Part shown: positions 8,867 to 17,353 of the stretch, piece by piece
Layout: each line of letters opens with the position of its first letter
How positions within the stretch are numbered: position 1 is the stretch's first letter
DNA from: Nitrincola iocasae
Lineage (GTDB): Bacteria > Pseudomonadota > Gammaproteobacteria > Pseudomonadales > Balneatricaceae
DNA length: 64,000 bases
NCBI RefSeq assembly: GCF_008727795.1
Contig: NZ_CP044222.1
Coordinates: forward strand, 1,116,001 to 1,180,000
Reading direction: 5' to 3'
Notes under the pieces: generated by a model
Told to the model about the DNA's origin: nothing
The model's input: the letters and a program-made list of their open reading frames with translations, nothing else
Databases searched by the model: none
Translations under genes and position numbers: made by a program

Positions 8867-9988
8867 ATGCGAGTTTTGGTGACGGGGGCTGATGGGTTTA
8901 TTGGTAAGAATCTGCTGTTGCACCTGTCTGAGCGTAAAGACATTGAGGTTGTCTGTTTCACTCGTGAGCACCGGGTATCAGATCTTCCCGTATTGCTTGT
9001 GGATGTTGATTTTATCTTTCATCTTGCAGGTATTAATCGTCCGAAAGATCCTGCGGAATTTTCTACAGGTAATGTTGGTTTGAGCCAGCAGTTGGCCAAT
9101 GCTATAGAGAGTTCTGGTTGTAAAGCACCGCTTGTGTATACCTCTTCAATTCAGGCTGGGTTGGATAACCCCTATGGTGTGTCGAAACGTGAAGCTGAGA
9201 ATGCATTGTTAGCACTACAGGAACAGCAGGGTATACCGGTGACTGTATTCCGTTTGCCAAATGTGTTTGGTAAGTGGGCTAAGCCTAACTATAACTCGGC
9301 GGTTGCTACCTTTTGTCATAACATAGTCAATGATCTGCCTATTCAGGTTAATGATCCGGCTGCGATGATTAACTTGGTTTATGTCGATGATGTTATTAAG
9401 CACTTTCTAGCCTTACTAGATGGCAGGCTTGAAGCTTCAACCTTTGCAGAAGTTAGCCCAGTGTACCAAATTACAGTGGGCGATTTGGCTGAGCAACTCT
9501 ATCGTTTTCACGATAGCCGCCAGACATTGATCACCGAGCCAGTAGGTACTGGTCTGGTACGTGCATTGTACTCAACCTATCTAAGTTATGTGCCAAAAGA
9601 GAATTTTACCTACGAGGTCCCTAAGCATAGTGACTCGCGTGGCGTATTTGTCGAAATGTTAAAAACTCCGGATGCAGGTCAGTTTTCGTTCTTTACTGCT
9701 CATCCTGGGATAACCCGAGGTGGTCATTATCACCATACCAAAACCGAAAAATTTTTAGTCATTAAAGGTAAAGCCAGTTTTAAGTTCCGTCATATGCATA
9801 CAGGTGACTTTTATGAGCTGGTGACTAATGGTGATAAACCACAAATTGTTGAAACAGTTCCCGGCTGGACACATGACATAACCAATATTGGTGATGATGA
9901 AATGATCGTGATGCTATGGGCAAATGAAATCTTTGATCGAGAAAAACCCGATACTTACGCTTGCCCACTAACGCCTGCTGTGAAGTAA
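8867..9988 (+). CDS. fnlB: UDP-sugar 4-reductase with C-terminal cupin (FnlB/WbjC/CapF)
   Basis: 373 residues in two domains. Residues 1-240 are a short SDR domain starting MRVLVTGADGFIGKN, with NPYGVSKREAE as active site. Residues 250-373 are a cupin with GGHYHHTKTEKFLVI and PGWTHDITNIG metal-binding His residues. This two-domain layout is specific to CapF/WbjC, which epimerizes at C3 and reduces the FnlA product to UDP-2-acetamido-2,6-dideoxy-L-talose. It lies 3 bases after fnlA. The third step is FnlC, just downstream. Confidence 0.92.
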   Translation: MRVLVTGADGFIGKNLLLHLSERKDIEVVCFTREHRVSDLPVLLVDVDFIFHLAGINRPKDPAEFSTGNVGLSQQLANAIESSGCKAPLVYTSSIQAGLDNPYGVSKREAENALLALQEQQGIPVTVFRLPNVFGKWAKPNYNSAVATFCHNIVNDLPIQVNDPAAMINLVYVDDVIKHFLALLDGRLEASTFAEVSPVYQITVGDLAEQLYRFHDSRQTLITEPVGTGLVRALYSTYLSYVPKENFTYEVPKHSDSRGVFVEMLKTPDAGQFSFFTAHPGITRGGHYHHTKTEKFLVIKGKASFKFRHMHTGDFYELVTNGDKPQIVETVPGWTHDITNIGDDEMIVMLWANEIFDREKPDTYACPLTPAVK

Positions 9989-10020
9989 TAATTTAGCTTT
10001 TATAGATTTAGAGTGTTTTT

Positions 10021-11163
10021 ATGAATACATCAGTGAAAAAATTAAAAGTGATGACGGTAGTGGGAACCCGCCCTGAAATTATTCGATTGTCTCGGGTAAT
10101 AGCTAAGCTGGATGAACATTGTGAGCATGTTCTGGTGCATACAGGTCAGAACTATGATTATGAACTGTATGAAATTTTTTTTCAGGATTTGGGTATCCGT
10201 AAGCCAGACCACTTTTTAAGTGCCGCTGGCGCTAGTGGTGCGGAGACCATCGGTAACGTAATTATCAAGGTAGATCAGGTGTTGGCTGAAGTGATGCCGG
10301 AAGCTATTCTTGTTCTGGGTGATACCAATAGCTGTATGGCAGTCATCCCAGGCAAGCGCCGCAAGATACCAACCTTTCATATGGAAGCCGGTAATCGCTG
10401 TTTTGATATGCGTGTGCCTGAAGAGATCAACCGTCGGATTGTCGATCATACGGCTGATATTAATATGAGCTACAGTACGATTGCGCGTGACTATCTGGTT
10501 GCTGAAGGCTTACCACCGGATCGTATTATTAAAACCGGTAGTCCGATGTTTGAAGTGCTTAACTACTACCGCGAGGGTATTGATGCTTCCGATGTGTTAC
10601 AGCGCTTAAGCCTAACCCAAGGTGAGTTTTTTGTAGTTAGCGCACATCGTGAAGAAAATGTTGATTCCGACAAGAATTTTTTAAAGCTTGTCGATGTGCT
10701 GAATACTGTTGCACAACACTATGATATGCCTGTGATTGTATCTACTCATCCACGTACCCAGAAACGTGTAGATACCATGGGGGTAACCTTTCACCCCAAT
10801 GTCCAGTTGCTTAAACCGCTAGGTTTCAAGGATTATAATAAGCTGCAGTTGTGTTCTAAGGCGGTATTGTCAGACAGTGGCACCATCAACGAAGAGTCCT
10901 CTATTCTGAACTTTCCTGCGCTAAATATCCGTGAGGCGCATGAACGCCCTGAAGGGATGGAAGAGGCGGCCGCTATGATGGTGGGTCTTGAAGTGGATCG
11001 AGTGCTACAAGGTCTGGCTATTCTTGAGTCTCAGGTGCGTGGTAATGAGCGAAGCTTACGTTTAGTGGCTGATTACAGCATGCCGAATGTGGCAGATAAA
11101 GTTGTGCGTATTATTCACAGCTACCGTGACTATGTTATGCGAACTGTCTGGAAACGGTATTGA
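10021..11163 (+). CDS. fnlC: UDP-2-acetamido-L-talose 2-epimerase (FnlC/WbjD/CapG)
   Basis: 380 residues of the WecB-like 2-epimerase family: VVGTRPEIIRLSRVI at the N-terminus, HTGQNYDYEL, FHMEAGNRCFD, SAHREENVD and SDSGTINEESS. In this context it converts UDP-L-PneNAc to UDP-L-FucNAc, the last step of the FnlABC pathway. The Cys/Phe after EAGNR is typical of the WbjD/FnlC branch rather than WecB (EAGLRT). A 32-base gap from fnlB holds no obvious terminator, and its stop shares one base with the next ATG. Confidence 0.9.
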   Translation: MNTSVKKLKVMTVVGTRPEIIRLSRVIAKLDEHCEHVLVHTGQNYDYELYEIFFQDLGIRKPDHFLSAAGASGAETIGNVIIKVDQVLAEVMPEAILVLGDTNSCMAVIPGKRRKIPTFHMEAGNRCFDMRVPEEINRRIVDHTADINMSYSTIARDYLVAEGLPPDRIIKTGSPMFEVLNYYREGIDASDVLQRLSLTQGEFFVVSAHREENVDSDKNFLKLVDVLNTVAQHYDMPVIVSTHPRTQKRVDTMGVTFHPNVQLLKPLGFKDYNKLQLCSKAVLSDSGTINEESSILNFPALNIREAHERPEGMEEAAAMMVGLEVDRVLQGLAILESQVRGNERSLRLVADYSMPNVADKVVRIIHSYRDYVMRTVWKRY

Positions 11164-12323
11164 TGACTGCTAAACCTGTCAAACTGGCTATTATTAATCG
11201 CAGTTTCTGGCCTGTATATCCAGTTATAGGTGAAGCACTGTTGCGTTTTGCAGAGCAAACTGTATCGAGTGGTAATTCAGTCACTGTAATTATGCAAGAT
11301 CACGCTGATATCAGGAAAAAGTTGGCAGAAGCAGAGCGGGGCAAAGGGGTACGTTTTTACCCTGCTAAAGCCTGGACTAACTCTGCCAGCAGTGTGCTCT
11401 TACGGGCCTTCGATGCTATATTTTTCATGGCGTGGGTGCTGGCCGTTTTGATTTGGGTGCGTCCCGGTAAAGTTTATGTGTCAACAGACCCACCCGTTGT
11501 TGTGCCATTTATAGTCATGCTGTATTGCCGATTGTTTCGGGCAGAGTATATCTATCATCTACAGGATATACACCCAGAAGCTGCGAATGTTGTAATCCCT
11601 GTAAATCAGTGGCTTTATAGAATATTGCTAAAGATGGATGCTTTAACAATGCGCAAAGCAAAGTGCTTGATTACGATTACAGGACAGATGGCTGACGAAA
11701 TCCGATCCAGATCAGGAACGACTGTTCCTGTGCATATATTGGATAACCCGGCTGTTTCGTTTGATAATATTGATCTTAGCAAGCCAAAAATTGCGGGTTT
11801 CTCCTTTTGTGGCAATGCGGGTCGATTGCAACGTATTCCATTGATTCTTGATGCGATAGAGGCCTATTTCGATCAAGGCGGCCAACTGATATTCGTCTTT
11901 GCTGGAGGCGGCATTTATTCAGATAGACTTAAATCATTTTCAGATAGGTTTGAACAATTCCACTATGCGGGTTTGGTGACTCCAGTTGATGCAGCGCAGA
12001 TTAATGCGGACTATTCTTGGGCTTTGTTACCTATAGAGGACGAAGTCACTCGTTATGCGTTTCCTAGCAAATCTTCTTCCTATGTTTTTTCAGGAGCACA
12101 CATTTTAGCTGTGTGTGGCGAACAGACAGGTGTAGCCCAGTGGATTAAAAAACATGGAGTTGGCGTTGTCGCCGAGCCTAATGTTGAAGCACTCGTGAAG
12201 ATTTTTTTTGATATTGAAAGGGATGCGATTGAAGCAAATAGTAATGATCAATCAAGAGAAATATTGAAAGAAAAGCTTAAATTTGAAGTGTTTGTGGAAA
12301 ACTTATTCGGAATAGTACGCTGA
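11163..12323 (+). CDS. wbuB: WbuB-like glycosyltransferase (probably L-FucNAc transferase)
   Basis: 386 residues, GT-B fold, GT4-like family. Landmarks are VYVSTDPPVVVPFIVMLYC around residue 105, YIYHLQDIHPEAANV, FCGNAGRLQRIP at the start of the second domain, and LLPIEDEVTRYAFPSKSSSYVFSG with the donor-binding Glu region. One or two hydrophobic helices near residues 85-120 suggest membrane association. WbuB-type enzymes sit next to fnlABC in other bacteria and add L-FucNAc. The ATG at 11163 overlaps the fnlC stop by one base; a TTG three bases earlier is less likely. An IS30 element begins 15 bases after the stop and may reduce transcription of the genes beyond. Confidence 0.8.
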   Translation: MTAKPVKLAIINRSFWPVYPVIGEALLRFAEQTVSSGNSVTVIMQDHADIRKKLAEAERGKGVRFYPAKAWTNSASSVLLRAFDAIFFMAWVLAVLIWVRPGKVYVSTDPPVVVPFIVMLYCRLFRAEYIYHLQDIHPEAANVVIPVNQWLYRILLKMDALTMRKAKCLITITGQMADEIRSRSGTTVPVHILDNPAVSFDNIDLSKPKIAGFSFCGNAGRLQRIPLILDAIEAYFDQGGQLIFVFAGGGIYSDRLKSFSDRFEQFHYAGLVTPVDAAQINADYSWALLPIEDEVTRYAFPSKSSSYVFSGAHILAVCGEQTGVAQWIKKHGVGVVAEPNVEALVKIFFDIERDAIEANSNDQSREILKEKLKFEVFVENLFGIVR

Positions 12324-12337
12324 ATATTTTTATACTT

Positions 12338-13431
12338 CCTGAATTCAACTATTAACTGCAACACCCGCTCATATTCTGTCGCAATTGCTCTTTAAAAATT
12401 ACGTCTGGTTGAATGAATCCCAGTATTTTCCTGGGACGCAGATTTAGCCTTACTTGAACCTTTGCAATCAGGGCTTGGGTTACAGTCCGCAAATCCGTGC
12501 CCTTGGGTATGTATTGACGCAATAGTCCATTTGCATTTTCGTTTGCGCCACGCTGATAAGACGCATAGGGATCTGCAAAGTAAACATCAGTATCCAGTTC
12601 ACGAGCAATGCGTTTATGATCAGCGAATTCTAAGCCGTTGTCGGCGGTAATGCTGTGAACCAAAGCTTTAAAAGGCTGTAGCATATCTATCGTTGCTGCA
12701 GCCACCGCATCAGCACGTTTACTAGTCACTTTCCTAACTAAATAAAAGCGGCTTTTTCGCTCTAAAATAGTCACGATAGCCCCCGTTCCTTGTTTGCCAA
12801 TGACCGTGTCTATTTCCCAGTCACCATAGCGGCCTCGATCATCAATAATCCGAGGTCTATCGTGTATTGAGCGCCTACCCAGGATACGGCCCCGCTGCTT
12901 GTGAAGCCGCTTTTTATAACGTTTTAACCGATGTCTCAGATGGGTAAACAAAGTGCCACCCTCATTGAAATCAGCCAGTACATAGCTATAGATCCACTCG
13001 TGACTGACGGTGTAGCCAATCCTAATGCAAATAGCTGATATCTGTTCAGGACTCCAGTCAAGTTCGAGCATGAAATCAACGGCATTCTTTGTGTTCTCAC
13101 ATATTCGCTTAGCTTTTGGCTTTAAACGGCGAAATAATGAGTACTGTTGAGCTCTATCGGGGTCATATTGACCTGCTTCATCTCTGTTACGTCGCAACTC
13201 TCGATTAACGGTCGAAGGTGCAATGTTTAGTTTTCTTGCAATCTCTCGCTGTGAAAAATCTTGTGAGAGAAACGACGAAATCTGGTATCGTTGTCCCTCG
13301 GTCAGCTGCCGATAACTCATGTGTAGATCTCATTTTTTTTGGTCGAAAAATAAGGCTACCACATTTCGGTAGCTGGCCTCTCTCCGACCTGGCCCATCAC
13401 ATGAGTGTTGCGGTTATTATCTGAATTCAGG
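12338..13431. mobile_element. IS30 family insertion sequence, complete, with 27-bp inverted repeats
   Basis: Imperfect terminal inverted repeats lie at 12338-12364 and 13405-13431, identical at 23 of 27 positions, both starting CCTGAATTCA at the outer end. A 3-base direct repeat CTT flanks the element (12335-12337 and 13432-13434), as expected of an IS30 target duplication. It holds one intact transposase gene on the minus strand. It sits between the wbuB stop and the next sugar gene, so no frame is broken, but the operon's transcript must cross it. Intact ends and target repeat suggest a recent insertion. Confidence 0.92.
12352..13320 (-). CDS. IS30 family transposase
   Basis: 322 residues. 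The N-terminal helix-turn-helix (QISSFLSQDFSQREIARKL) is the IS30-type DNA-binding region. The DDE catalytic domain has Asp in YGDWEIDTVIGK, Asp in ITADNGLEF, and Glu in YQRGANENANGLLRQY, then the family ending with FKEQL. The frame is intact over its full length. ATG 13320 lies just inside the right inverted repeat region. It cuts and joins the ends at 12338 and 13431. Confidence 0.95.
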   Translation of the reverse strand: MSYRQLTEGQRYQISSFLSQDFSQREIARKLNIAPSTVNRELRRNRDEAGQYDPDRAQQYSLFRRLKPKAKRICENTKNAVDFMLELDWSPEQISAICIRIGYTVSHEWIYSYVLADFNEGGTLFTHLRHRLKRYKKRLHKQRGRILGRRSIHDRPRIIDDRGRYGDWEIDTVIGKQGTGAIVTILERKSRFYLVRKVTSKRADAVAAATIDMLQPFKALVHSITADNGLEFADHKRIARELDTDVYFADPYASYQRGANENANGLLRQYIPKGTDLRTVTQALIAKVQVRLNLRPRKILGFIQPDVIFKEQLRQNMSGCCS

Positions 13432-13473
13432 CTTTATGGATATAGTGGCTTCAAGTGAGGCGATTTAATTAGA

Positions 13474-14457
13474 ATGAATGTATTACTGACAGGTGCAACC
13501 GGTTTCGTTGGCAGCCAGCTAGCTAAAACCCTTGCAGCAATAGAAAAGTTTCAAATCACATCGGTAGTTCGTAACAATACCGGTTTACCAGTCACAAAAC
13601 TGATAAATTTTAAAAGCCTGGATGCGAATACAGATTGGTCAGAGGCTTTAGTTGATCAGCAAGTAGTCATCCACGCCGCCGCTCGTGCTCACATTATGAA
13701 AGATGAGGTGACTGATCCGCTAGCCGAATACCGTAAAGTCAATGTAGATGGAACGCTGAACTTGGCCCGTCAAGCAGCTGCTGCTGGGGTAAAGCGCTTT
13801 ATTTTTATCAGCTCTATCAAGGTGAACGGCGAGCAAACGCCATTGAATCAGCCATTCACTGCAGAAGATATCCCCGCGCCCGAAGACCCTTATGGCATTT
13901 CCAAATTGGAGGCTGAACAGGGGCTGCAGAAGTTGGCTACAGAAACGGGAATGGAAGTGGTGGTTATTCGCCCACCGCTGGTATACGGGCATGGTGTTAA
14001 AGGTAATTTCGCCAGCATGATTAAACTTGTGGATAAAGGCTTGCCGCTTCCCTTAGGTGCCATCCATAATCAGCGCTCACTTGTTGCGCTGGATAATTTG
14101 GTTGACTTGATCATTACTTGTCTTGATCATCCTGCTGCTGCTAATCAAGTGTTCCTTGCAGGTGACGGCCAGGATCTTTCAACTACTGAGTTGTTGCATG
14201 GCGTTGCTATAGCAATGGGCGAGCCGTCCCGTTTGATTCCGGTGCCAGCTAAACTGTTAATGCTGGGTGCAACTGTATTAGGCAAAAAGGCTATGGCGCA
14301 GAGACTCCTGGGATCGTTACAGGTGGATATTTCCAAAGCTCGTAATGTGTTGGGGTGGGAGCCGCCCGTGTCTGTGGATGAAGGGTTGAAAAGGTGTTTT
14401 GTACAGGAAAATTTATCGCCCGGAAACCGGGTTCCAACAGGTGGGAAAGGGTTTTGA
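13474..14457 (+). CDS. NAD-dependent sugar epimerase/reductase (WbpV-like)
   Basis: 327 residues, extended SDR. Rossmann motif TGATGFVGSQL at the N-terminus, IHAAARAHIM, then FISSIKVNGE and YGISKLEAEQ for the Ser-Tyr-Lys triad, and VIRPPLVYGHGVKGNF. Closest in pattern to WbpV-type UDP-4-keto-GlcNAc reductases that make UDP-D-QuiNAc; epimerases of the GalE group are the alternative. The following phosphoglycosyl transferase and WbpM match the wbpV-wbpL-wbpM set of Pseudomonas, which starts O-units on QuiNAc or FucNAc. The stop overlaps the next TTG start. The QuiNAc assignment is an inference. Confidence 0.75.
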   Translation: MNVLLTGATGFVGSQLAKTLAAIEKFQITSVVRNNTGLPVTKLINFKSLDANTDWSEALVDQQVVIHAAARAHIMKDEVTDPLAEYRKVNVDGTLNLARQAAAAGVKRFIFISSIKVNGEQTPLNQPFTAEDIPAPEDPYGISKLEAEQGLQKLATETGMEVVVIRPPLVYGHGVKGNFASMIKLVDKGLPLPLGAIHNQRSLVALDNLVDLIITCLDHPAAANQVFLAGDGQDLSTTELLHGVAIAMGEPSRLIPVPAKLLMLGATVLGKKAMAQRLLGSLQVDISKARNVLGWEPPVSVDEGLKRCFVQENLSPGNRVPTGGKGF

Positions 14458-15002
14458 TTCGGCTTTTTGATTTTTCTTTTGCTTTGTTGGGGCTCGTGTT
14501 CGGTTTTCCCGTGCTCTTACTGTTAACTATTATCGGCTTATTTGATACTGGGTCTCCGATTTTTCGCCAAGAGCGGGTTGGTCGCCATCAGAAGCCGTTT
14601 ACGCTGGTGAAATTTCGAACCATGCGTCCGGAAACGGCTTCAGTTGCATCTCATCTTGCCAATAGTGATGATATTACCCAATTTGGGCAATTTCTGCGCA
14701 AGACTAAATTAGATGAGTTGCCCCAGCTTTGGAATGTATTGAAAGGTGAAATGAGCTTGGTTGGGCCTCGGCCTTGTTTATTTAATCAGTCAGAATTGAT
14801 CCATGAGCGCCAGGAGCGAAAAGTGTTTGAAGCACGCCCTGGTATTACCGGTCTGGCACAGGTTAATGAAATTGATATGTCGACACCCGCATTGCTGGCT
14901 GAAACAGACCAGCGCATGATCGAGTCTTTAACCCTGTCTGCGTATTTCAGCTACATCTTGCAAACAGTGTTAGGTAAAGGGCGTGGAGATAGAATCAGAT
15001 GA
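14454..15002 (+). CDS. Small monotopic phosphoglycosyl transferase (initiating sugar-phosphate transferase)
   Basis: 182 residues of the bacterial sugar transferase (PglC/WcaJ C-terminal) family. One reentrant hydrophobic helix at residues 6-27 is followed by FRQERVGRHQKPFTLVKFRTM, a catalytic pair in KTKLDELPQLWNVLKGEMS, LVGPRP and RPGITGLAQVN. It moves a HexNAc-phosphate from UDP-sugar to undecaprenyl phosphate, the first step of O-unit building. The frame extends back to GTG 14394, but TTG 14454 overlaps the upstream TGA, follows GGAAAGG, and gives the usual MIRLFDF start. It overlaps wbpM by ATGA. Confidence 0.9.
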   Translation: MIRLFDFSFALLGLVFGFPVLLLLTIIGLFDTGSPIFRQERVGRHQKPFTLVKFRTMRPETASVASHLANSDDITQFGQFLRKTKLDELPQLWNVLKGEMSLVGPRPCLFNQSELIHERQERKVFEARPGITGLAQVNEIDMSTPALLAETDQRMIESLTLSAYFSYILQTVLGKGRGDRIR

Positions 15003-17077
15003 TGAATTTGTCTATGAAGCGTGCAATGAAACGCGCCAGTTTGCATGTTAAATTCATGTCACTGCAGCGTGCTCACAAGCGTCTGTTAATGGTGGCAGCT
15101 GATACGGTGGCTCTACCTTTGGCTTTGTGGTCAGCTTACACGCTACGCTTTGCTGATCTCTGGCCTGAGATCTATCTCTATCCTGCGGCCTGGTTATTTG
15201 TTTTGTTGCCTCTTGTTGGTATTCTGGTTTTTATCAGGTTGGGTTTATATCGTGCTGTTGTTCGCTACATGGGTGCTCAGGCTATCTGGACAGTTGCGTT
15301 TGGTGTTTTGATCCTGTCGTTACTACTCTGGGCCGCCGCTTTTGTATTTCATATCAAACCCTTCCCTCGTTCCATTCCGATTAATTTTGCCTTGGTAGCG
15401 ATGATCTATGTCGGTGGAAGCCGTTTGTTGATGCGTAGCTACTATCACTGGCTGCTGAATCACTATCTTAATAAAGATTCCGTATTGATCTATGGTGCGG
15501 GTGGCAGTGGCGTTCAATTGGCAAAAGCACTGGATGGCAGTGAGGAGTTAAGTTGTGTCGGCTTTTTGGATGATGATGCATCGCTCTGGGGTAGTTCTGT
15601 AGCGGGGTTTAGTGTCTATGATCCGGCCAGTATTCCTGAATTAATTGCTGAACGGAAAATTACCTCAGTGTTGCTTGCTATGCCCTCTGCCACACCCAAA
15701 GCCCGTAAGCGGATTCTGGATCGTTTGGCTGATTATCCTGTTCACGTTCGAACCGTACCGGCCATGCATGACATCGTATCAGGTGAATCTGTTGCCAGTT
15801 TGCGTGAGATAGAAATTGAGGATCTGCTCGGACGCGAACCTGTACCGCCTATGCAGCCGTTGATCGATGCCAGTATCCGTGACAAAGTGGTGTTGGTCAC
15901 TGGAGCAGGAGGATCAATTGGTTCGGAGGTTTGCCGACAGGTTCTGCTGAACCGCCCGCGCACTCTGATTCTATATGAGCAAAGTGAATTCGCGCTCTAT
16001 TCAATAGAGCAAAAGTTGCAGCAACAACTGCACCAGGAGCCATTTCAAGTTGACTGCATTGCGCTGCTGGGTTCGGTGTGTGATCGGTCTCGTGTGCAGG
16101 AAGTGCTCCAGCGTTTCCCAGTACAAACTATTTACCATGCGGCTGCCTACAAGCATGTCCCACTAGTGGAGCATAATATACTTGAAGGCATACGTAATAA
16201 TGCCTTAGGTACGCAGGTAATAGCAGAAGCCGCAAAACGTAGTGGTGTTGAACGCTTTGTGCTTATCTCAACAGATAAAGCAGTTCGTCCTACCAATGTA
16301 ATGGGCGCCACAAAACGACTGGCAGAATTAATATTGCAGGACTTGGCTGCAGGGCAGTTGACGGTAAATTATTCGCTCGCGGAGCGAGCTCCTACATTGG
16401 TGGATGATGATCCTGTAGGTGTTCCTGTAGGAACCTCCGTAGGAACCCCCGTAGGAACACCTGTAGGAGCTCGCTCTGCGAGCGAACCCACACCTACCCA
16501 AACCATCTTCTCAATGGTCCGCTTCGGCAATGTATTAGGTTCTTCCGGTTCAGTCGTCCCCTTATTCCGTAAACAAATCGAATCCGGCGGTCCTGTGACT
16601 GTCACCCACCCGGATATCACCCGTTACTTTATGACCATTCCTGAAGCTGCTTCTTTGGTAATCCAGGCGGGTTCCATGGCTAAGGGGGGCGACGTATTTG
16701 TATTGGATATGGGTGAGTCCGTCCGCATTGTTGATTTGGCGCGGCGCATGATCCGGCTGATGGGCTACGAAGTGCTGGATGAAAAACACCCCGATGGTGA
16801 AATTGAGATCATCTATAGTGGTTTGCGACCTGGTGAAAAGCTGTTTGAAGAATTGCTGATAGGTGAGGATGTAGTCGGCACCGAGCACCCTAAGATTATG
16901 CGGGCCCAGGAAGAAAAGCTATCGCCTCAACAGCTTGCAGAGATCCTTGTGCAAATGAACAATGCCTTGAAAAGATTGGATTGCGCAGAGGCTCGCTCTT
17001 TGCTGGAGCAAGCGGTATCCGGTTTTAAGCCCATGTCGGAGTTAGTTGACTGGCTGGCGGTTGACTCAGCCAAGTGA
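14999..17077 (+). CDS. wbpM: WbpM-like UDP-GlcNAc 4,6-dehydratase with an in-frame repeat insertion
   Basis: 692 residues. Four membrane helices at about residues 30-145, a CoA-binding-like Rossmann domain (YGAGGSGVQLAKAL), then a catalytic SDR domain (VTGAGGSIGSEVCRQ, AAAYKHVPLVEHN, STDKAVRPTNVMGATKR, FSMVRFGNVLGSSGSVVPLF). It makes UDP-4-keto-6-deoxy-GlcNAc for QuiNAc/FucNAc sugars. ATG 14999 overlaps the upstream stop by ATGA. Oddity: residues 458-496, between the active-site helix and FSMVRFGNV, come from two inverted REP palindromes around 12-base repeats (VGTP units). Relatives lack this stretch as far as I recall. All catalytic motifs remain, so it may still be active. Confidence 0.92.
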   Translation: MMNLSMKRAMKRASLHVKFMSLQRAHKRLLMVAADTVALPLALWSAYTLRFADLWPEIYLYPAAWLFVLLPLVGILVFIRLGLYRAVVRYMGAQAIWTVAFGVLILSLLLWAAAFVFHIKPFPRSIPINFALVAMIYVGGSRLLMRSYYHWLLNHYLNKDSVLIYGAGGSGVQLAKALDGSEELSCVGFLDDDASLWGSSVAGFSVYDPASIPELIAERKITSVLLAMPSATPKARKRILDRLADYPVHVRTVPAMHDIVSGESVASLREIEIEDLLGREPVPPMQPLIDASIRDKVVLVTGAGGSIGSEVCRQVLLNRPRTLILYEQSEFALYSIEQKLQQQLHQEPFQVDCIALLGSVCDRSRVQEVLQRFPVQTIYHAAAYKHVPLVEHNILEGIRNNALGTQVIAEAAKRSGVERFVLISTDKAVRPTNVMGATKRLAELILQDLAAGQLTVNYSLAERAPTLVDDDPVGVPVGTSVGTPVGTPVGARSASEPTPTQTIFSMVRFGNVLGSSGSVVPLFRKQIESGGPVTVTHPDITRYFMTIPEAASLVIQAGSMAKGGDVFVLDMGESVRIVDLARRMIRLMGYEVLDEKHPDGEIEIIYSGLRPGEKLFEELLIGEDVVGTEHPKIMRAQEEKLSPQQLAEILVQMNNALKRLDCAEARSLLEQAVSGFKPMSELVDWLAVDSAK
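16372..16486. repeat. REP pair with 12-bp tandem repeats inserted inside wbpM
   Basis: A REP palindrome in reverse orientation (16372-16395) and one in forward orientation (16463-16485) enclose four 12-base units beginning GTAGG at 16415, 16427, 16439 and 16451. The units share the GTAGGA head of the REP itself, which suggests they arose by slippage at the REP start. The block adds about 38 codons to wbpM without breaking the frame. REPs of the same kind are found between genes at 24.4, 26.1, 38.1, 50.6 and 61.8 kb. Confidence 0.88.
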
Positions 17078-17259
17078 CATTTCGTGCCTTAATGCAGCCA
17101 GTTATTGACCTGACTGTGACCAAAATTGTCATACTGGGTGTCGTAGAAAGTCAGGCGAAGTGTAGGGTTTCTGTCTTAGGCGCACATTAAATTAGCTAAA
17201 CCCGATTTATTCTAGATCAATCAAGCGTTTGAAGATTTTTTTTGGCGGTATTGCCGGGT

Positions 17260-17275
17260 TGGCACACGCAATGCA
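17260..17275 (+). promoter_or_regulatory. Sigma-54 promoter of pilA
   Basis: TGGCAC, five bases, then ATGCA gives the GG (17261-17262), ten bases, GC (17273-17274) layout of a -24/-12 promoter. Transcription would start near 17286, about 68 bases before the pilA ATG. pilA is RpoN/PilR-controlled in Pseudomonas, so the match is expected. The rest of the 17078-17353 gap holds no gene I can see. Confidence 0.83.
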
Positions 17276-17353
17276 TACTATTTAAGTAAAGCTGCATGAC
17301 TCCTTATGGATCAGGAGCTTGATGTTAACTTCCTAACTCGCTGGAGAACAACT

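Noticed and set aside
12323..12352. Possibility that the IS30 insertion broke the wbuB gene
   Set aside because: The stop at 12321-12323 comes before the left end at 12338, the protein has full family length, and the target repeat CTT shows the element lies between genes.
17244..17256. GGCGGTA word before pilA that resembles an ops element for RfaH
   Set aside because: It lies upstream of the sigma-54 promoter and so is not in the pilA transcript; the match to the full ops element stops after GGCGGTA.
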